Assembly: GCF_001425205.1 (NCBI RefSeq)
Contig: NZ_LMDW01000019.1
Location: forward strand, 144,686 to 208,685
Reading direction: 5' to 3'
Origin: Variovorax sp. Root411
GTDB lineage: Bacteria; Pseudomonadota; Gammaproteobacteria; Burkholderiales; Burkholderiaceae_C
Length of the DNA: 64,000 nt
Shown: positions 61,120 to 64,000 of the stretch, one piece after another
How positions within the stretch are numbered: position 1 is the stretch's first letter
How the letters are laid out: each line of letters begins with the position of its first letter
Translations under genes and position numbers: made by a program
The notes under the pieces: model-generated
Databases searched by the model: none
What the model was told of the DNA's origin: nothing
What the model saw: the letters and a program-made list of their open reading frames with translations, nothing else

Positions 61120-62106
61120 TTATTTGCTGGCCGAAGGCACAGGCGTCACGGGCGTCAGCGGCCCCTTGCCGCCGAAGTACGCGATGAGGTTGTCCGCAGC
61201 AAGGTCGGCCATGGCGCGGCGCGTGGGCACGGTGGCGCTGGCGATGTGCGGCGTCAGTACCACGTTGGGCACGGTCAGCAGGTCGGGGTGCACCTTGGGC
61301 TCGCCCTCGAACACGTCGAGGCCGGCGGCTGCGATGCGCTTTTCGCGCAGGGCCGTGGCCAGCGCCGCGTCGTCGACGATGCCGCCGCGCGCGATGTTGA
61401 CGAGCGTGGCGGTCGGCTTCATCAGCGCGATCTCGGCCGCACCGATCGTGTGGTGCGAGGCCGGCGAATAAGGCACCACAAGCACCACGTGGTCCGCCGT
61501 CTTGAGCAGCTCCTCCTTGCTCAGGTAGCTGGCCTTGCATTCGGCTTCGAGCGTCGCGTCGAGTTTGGAGCGGTTGTGATAGACCACCTTCATGCCGAAG
61601 CCGTGCGCGCCGCGCTTCGCAATGCCCTGCCCGATGCGGCCCATGCCGATGATGCCGAGCGTCGAGCCGTGGATGTCCGAGCCCGCGAACATGTCGAAGC
61701 TCCACTTCTGCCACTTGCCCGCGCGCAGGAAGTGTTCGCTCTCCGTGATGCGGCGCGCCGTGGCCATGAGCAGCGCGAAGCCGAAGTCGGCCGTGGTCTC
61801 GGTCAGCACGTCGGGCGCGTTGGTGCCGAGCACGCCGTGCGCGGCCATCGCGTCGACGTCGAAGTTGTTGTAGCCCACCGCCATGTTGGCGCAGATCTTC
61901 AGGCCGGGGCAGGCGTCGAGCACCGCGGCGTCGATGCGCTCGCTGCCGGTGGTGAAGGCGCCCTGCTTGCCTTGCAGCTTCGCGATCAGCTGTTCCTTGC
62001 TCCAGCTTTCGTCGGACTGGTTCGACTCGACCTCGAAATGCTGCGACAGGCGCTCGATGGTCTCGGGAAAGATCGCACGCGCGACCAGGATCTTGGGCTT
62101 GCTCAT
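61120..62106 (-). CDS. ghrB: 2-hydroxyacid dehydrogenase (glyoxylate/hydroxypyruvate reductase type)
   Basis: A 328-residue NAD(P)H enzyme of the D-2-hydroxyacid family. Cofactor motif GIIGMGRIGQGIAKR; catalytic arginine in NIARGGIVDD, glutamate in GLDVFEGEP and histidine in LTPHIASAT. Relatives reduce glyoxylate and hydroxypyruvate. Start at 62106 (MSKPKILVAR), 11 bases past the antiporter stop. Confidence 0.9.
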   Translation of the reverse strand: MSKPKILVARAIFPETIERLSQHFEVESNQSDESWSKEQLIAKLQGKQGAFTTGSERIDAAVLDACPGLKICANMAVGYNNFDVDAMAAHGVLGTNAPDVLTETTADFGFALLMATARRITESEHFLRAGKWQKWSFDMFAGSDIHGSTLGIIGMGRIGQGIAKRGAHGFGMKVVYHNRSKLDATLEAECKASYLSKEELLKTADHVVLVVPYSPASHHTIGAAEIALMKPTATLVNIARGGIVDDAALATALREKRIAAAGLDVFEGEPKVHPDLLTVPNVVLTPHIASATVPTRRAMADLAADNLIAYFGGKGPLTPVTPVPSASK

Positions 62107-62117
62107 GATATTTGCAC

Positions 62118-63530
62118 TCAGCGAAAGAAGATGAAGGTGGAAAGAACGAACAGTGGAACCAGGATGGTCATCGACCACGCCATGTAGCCGAAGAAGCTCG
62201 GCATGCGCACGCCGCGGCTTTCGGCAATGGCCTTGACCATGAGGTTGGGCGCGTTGCCGATGTAGGTGTTGGCGCCCATGAACACCGCGCCCGCCGAAAT
62301 GGCGGCCAGCGTGGTGGCGTAGGTGGTCATCAGCGCGGCCGGGTCGCCGCCCGCGGTGTTGAAGAACACCAGGTAGGTCGGCGCGTTGTCGAGGAACGAA
62401 CTGAGCACGCCGGTGGCCCAGAAGTACATCGCCGGATCGGGCTGGCCATTGGCGCGCGTCACAGCCGAGACGATGGCACCGAACGGGCCCTGCGTGCCGG
62501 CCTTGAGCATCGCGATCACCGGGATGATGGTCAGGAAGATGCCCGCGAACAGCTTGGCCACTTCGGCCATGGGGCCCCACTCGAACTGGTTGTCGGCGTG
62601 CACCTTGGCCGGCGTGATCTTCAGCGAGAGCAGCGTGATGGCGATCAGGCCCACGTCGCGCACCAGGCCCGGCAGGCCTACCCGGGTGCCGAAGAGGTCG
62701 AAGCCGACGGGCGACTTCCAGAAGCCGCTGAGCAGCACGAAGGCGATCACGCCGCCCAATAGCCAGAAGTTGATGGCGCCATCGAAGCCGATGCGTTTTG
62801 TATCGGGCGTCGGGTCGACCGGCAGCACGCCCTCCTTCAAGTAGTAATGGCGATCGATGGCGTAGAACAGCGCAAGCAGCACGCCCAGGACGAAGAGCGT
62901 GTCGGGCAGGATGTTCTTCGCGGTCCAGAAGAAGTCGACGCCCTTCAGGAAGCCGAGGAACAACGGCGGATCGCCCAGCGGCGTGAGCGAGCCACCCACG
63001 TTGGAAACGATGAAGATGAAGAACACGACCACGTGGGCCCGGTGCATGCGGTTGTCGTTGGCGCGAATGAGCGGACGGATCAGCAGCATCGACGCGCCGG
63101 TGGTCCCCATGAAGCTCGCGAGCACCGCGCCGATGGCGAGCAGCGCGGTATTGAGGCCCGGCGCGCCGTGCAGGTTGCCCCGGATGTGGATGCCGCCTGC
63201 CACCGTGAACAGCGCCGTGAGCAGGATGATGAACGGGATGTACTCCTCCACCATCGCATGCACGAGTTGCGCACCCGCCAGCGGCGCCCCGTAGGCCGCG
63301 GCAAAGGGCAGCAGGAAGGCCAGTGCCCAGGCCGCCGATATCTTGCCGTAGTGGTGGTGCCAGATGGCCGGTGCCAGCAGCGGGAACAGCGCGATCGACA
63401 ACAGGATGCCGGCGAACGGCACACCCCACAGCGGCGACAGCACGGTGCCGTCGAACTCGGCGGCCATCGCCATTGCGGGGAACATCAGCGGCAGCAGCAC
63501 GGCCGCCGCGAGGCGAAGAGGCTTTTTCAT
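62118..63530 (-). CDS. Sodium:proton antiporter-like membrane protein
   Basis: A 470-residue protein of about 12 helices, in the ion-transporter superfamily with NhaD. It starts with a signal-like helix (MKKPLRLAAAVLLPLMFPAM). Motifs GTTGASMLLIRPLI, NVGGSLTPLGDPPLFLGFL and SSFLDNAPTYLVFFN are typical of the NhaD/citrate group. Ion and substrate are not proven. Lies 34 bases after pncB. Confidence 0.88.
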   Translation of the reverse strand: MKKPLRLAAAVLLPLMFPAMAMAAEFDGTVLSPLWGVPFAGILLSIALFPLLAPAIWHHHYGKISAAWALAFLLPFAAAYGAPLAGAQLVHAMVEEYIPFIILLTALFTVAGGIHIRGNLHGAPGLNTALLAIGAVLASFMGTTGASMLLIRPLIRANDNRMHRAHVVVFFIFIVSNVGGSLTPLGDPPLFLGFLKGVDFFWTAKNILPDTLFVLGVLLALFYAIDRHYYLKEGVLPVDPTPDTKRIGFDGAINFWLLGGVIAFVLLSGFWKSPVGFDLFGTRVGLPGLVRDVGLIAITLLSLKITPAKVHADNQFEWGPMAEVAKLFAGIFLTIIPVIAMLKAGTQGPFGAIVSAVTRANGQPDPAMYFWATGVLSSFLDNAPTYLVFFNTAGGDPAALMTTYATTLAAISAGAVFMGANTYIGNAPNLMVKAIAESRGVRMPSFFGYMAWSMTILVPLFVLSTFIFFR

Positions 63531-63564
63531 GGGGCCGTACCGTACCAGAGGGGTCAGTACAGCT

Positions 63565-64000
63565 TCAGGCCGGGGGCTGTTCGATTTCGAACACCTGGCG
63601 CAGGTAGGCCAGGTATTTTTCGTCTTCGCACATGTTCTTGGATGGCGTGTCCGACAGCTTGGCCACCGGCTGGTCATTGCAGTGGATCATCTTGATGACG
63701 ATCTGCAGCGGCTCGTAGCCCAGGTCGTTGGTGAGGTTGGTGCCGATGCCGAAGGCCAGCTGGCAGCGGCCGCGGAACTGCTGGTAGAGCTCGATGGTGC
63801 GCGGCACGGTGAGGCCGTCGCTGAATATCAGCGTCTTGGTGCGCGGATCGACCCGGTTGGCGATGTAGTGCGCCAGCATGCGCTCACCCCACTGGAACGG
63901 GTCGCCGCTGTCGTGGCGGGCGCCGTCGAAGAGCTTGCAGAAGTACATGTCGAAGTCGCGCAGGAACGCGTTCATGCCGTACACGTCGGACAGCGCGATG
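63565..64000 (-). CDS. pncB: Nicotinate phosphoribosyltransferase, C-terminal part
   Basis: The gene runs off the right edge; 145 residues are visible. They contain FDGARHDSGDPFQWGE, IFSDGLTVP and GIGTNLTNDLG, the PRPP- and phosphate-binding loops of PncB, which makes nicotinate mononucleotide for NAD salvage. First visible gene of the minus-strand run through the MFS transporter. Confidence 0.95.
   Translation of the reverse strand, partial: IALSDVYGMNAFLRDFDMYFCKLFDGARHDSGDPFQWGERMLAHYIANRVDPRTKTLIFSDGLTVPRTIELYQQFRGRCQLAFGIGTNLTNDLGYEPLQIVIKMIHCNDQPVAKLSDTPSKNMCEDEKYLAYLRQVFEIEQPPA

Overview
The window is GC-rich, almost gap-free bacterial chromosome. Gene content and order point to a betaproteobacterium of the Burkholderiales, most like Variovorax or a close Comamonadaceae relative. 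Pointers are the surE-pcm-nlpD-rpoS-rlmD string, rpsF-priB-rpsR-rplI followed by dnaB, earP next to an EF-P with arginine at position 32, hupB next to ppiD, and close resemblance of many proteins to that family as I remember it. The genus is inference from memory, not a search. No prophage, transposon, insertion sequence or CRISPR array was seen, and no intergenic gap exceeds 300 bases.

Layout. Bases 1-6532: end of a DapA-family gene, then a minus-strand unit alaA-hom-thrC-mobB-moeA-moaD joining alanine/threonine synthesis to molybdenum cofactor assembly. 6653-9650: a DUF498 protein, a 1-Cys Bcp peroxiredoxin and a PIN-PhoH ATPase. 9800-11972: a tight unit of VOC, EVE, GyrI-like, a 43-residue ORF and a WYL-type regulator. 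11982-15612: dnaB, the S6-PriB-S18-L9 operon with its promoter and a probable S6:S18 leader hairpin, and an unknown protein. 15778-19186: divergent ppsA and its regulator ppsR.

19246-33417 is an oxidative-stress and iron block. It holds ahpC/ahpF with a near-perfect OxyR operator, bacterioferritin, then a Fur-boxed operon of PepSY membrane protein, DUF2271, DUF4198, ApbE and a flavodoxin/FNR reductase. A Fiu-type TonB-dependent receptor, PiuC hydroxylase, bacterioferritin-associated ferredoxin, TonB-ExbB-ExbD, HemP and a GlcG/HbpS-like protein follow. The DUF2271 protein carries an exact ApbE flavinylation motif, so the block looks like an extracytoplasmic flavin-based ferric-siderophore reduction system fed from cytoplasmic NAD(P)H. 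This is the most interesting part of the window.

33583-45294: Bax-inhibitor-like protein, rlmD, rpoS, nlpD, pcm, surE, a quinone reductase, an H-NS-like protein, tRNA-His, a GlsB-like membrane protein, a small GIY-YIG-like protein, a histidine phosphatase, ppiD, tRNA-Val and hupB. 45513-49452: a tartrate dehydrogenase coupled to a haloacetate-dehalogenase-like hydrolase carrying the fluoride-pocket residues, a divergent LysR regulator and an EamA exporter. 49449-64000: pgsA, uvrC, a lipoprotein gamma-glutamyltransferase, an M20 peptidase, earP-efp, a LOG-family protein, and a minus-strand run pncB (partial), Na+/H+ antiporter-like, 2-hydroxyacid dehydrogenase, rmuC and MFS transporter.
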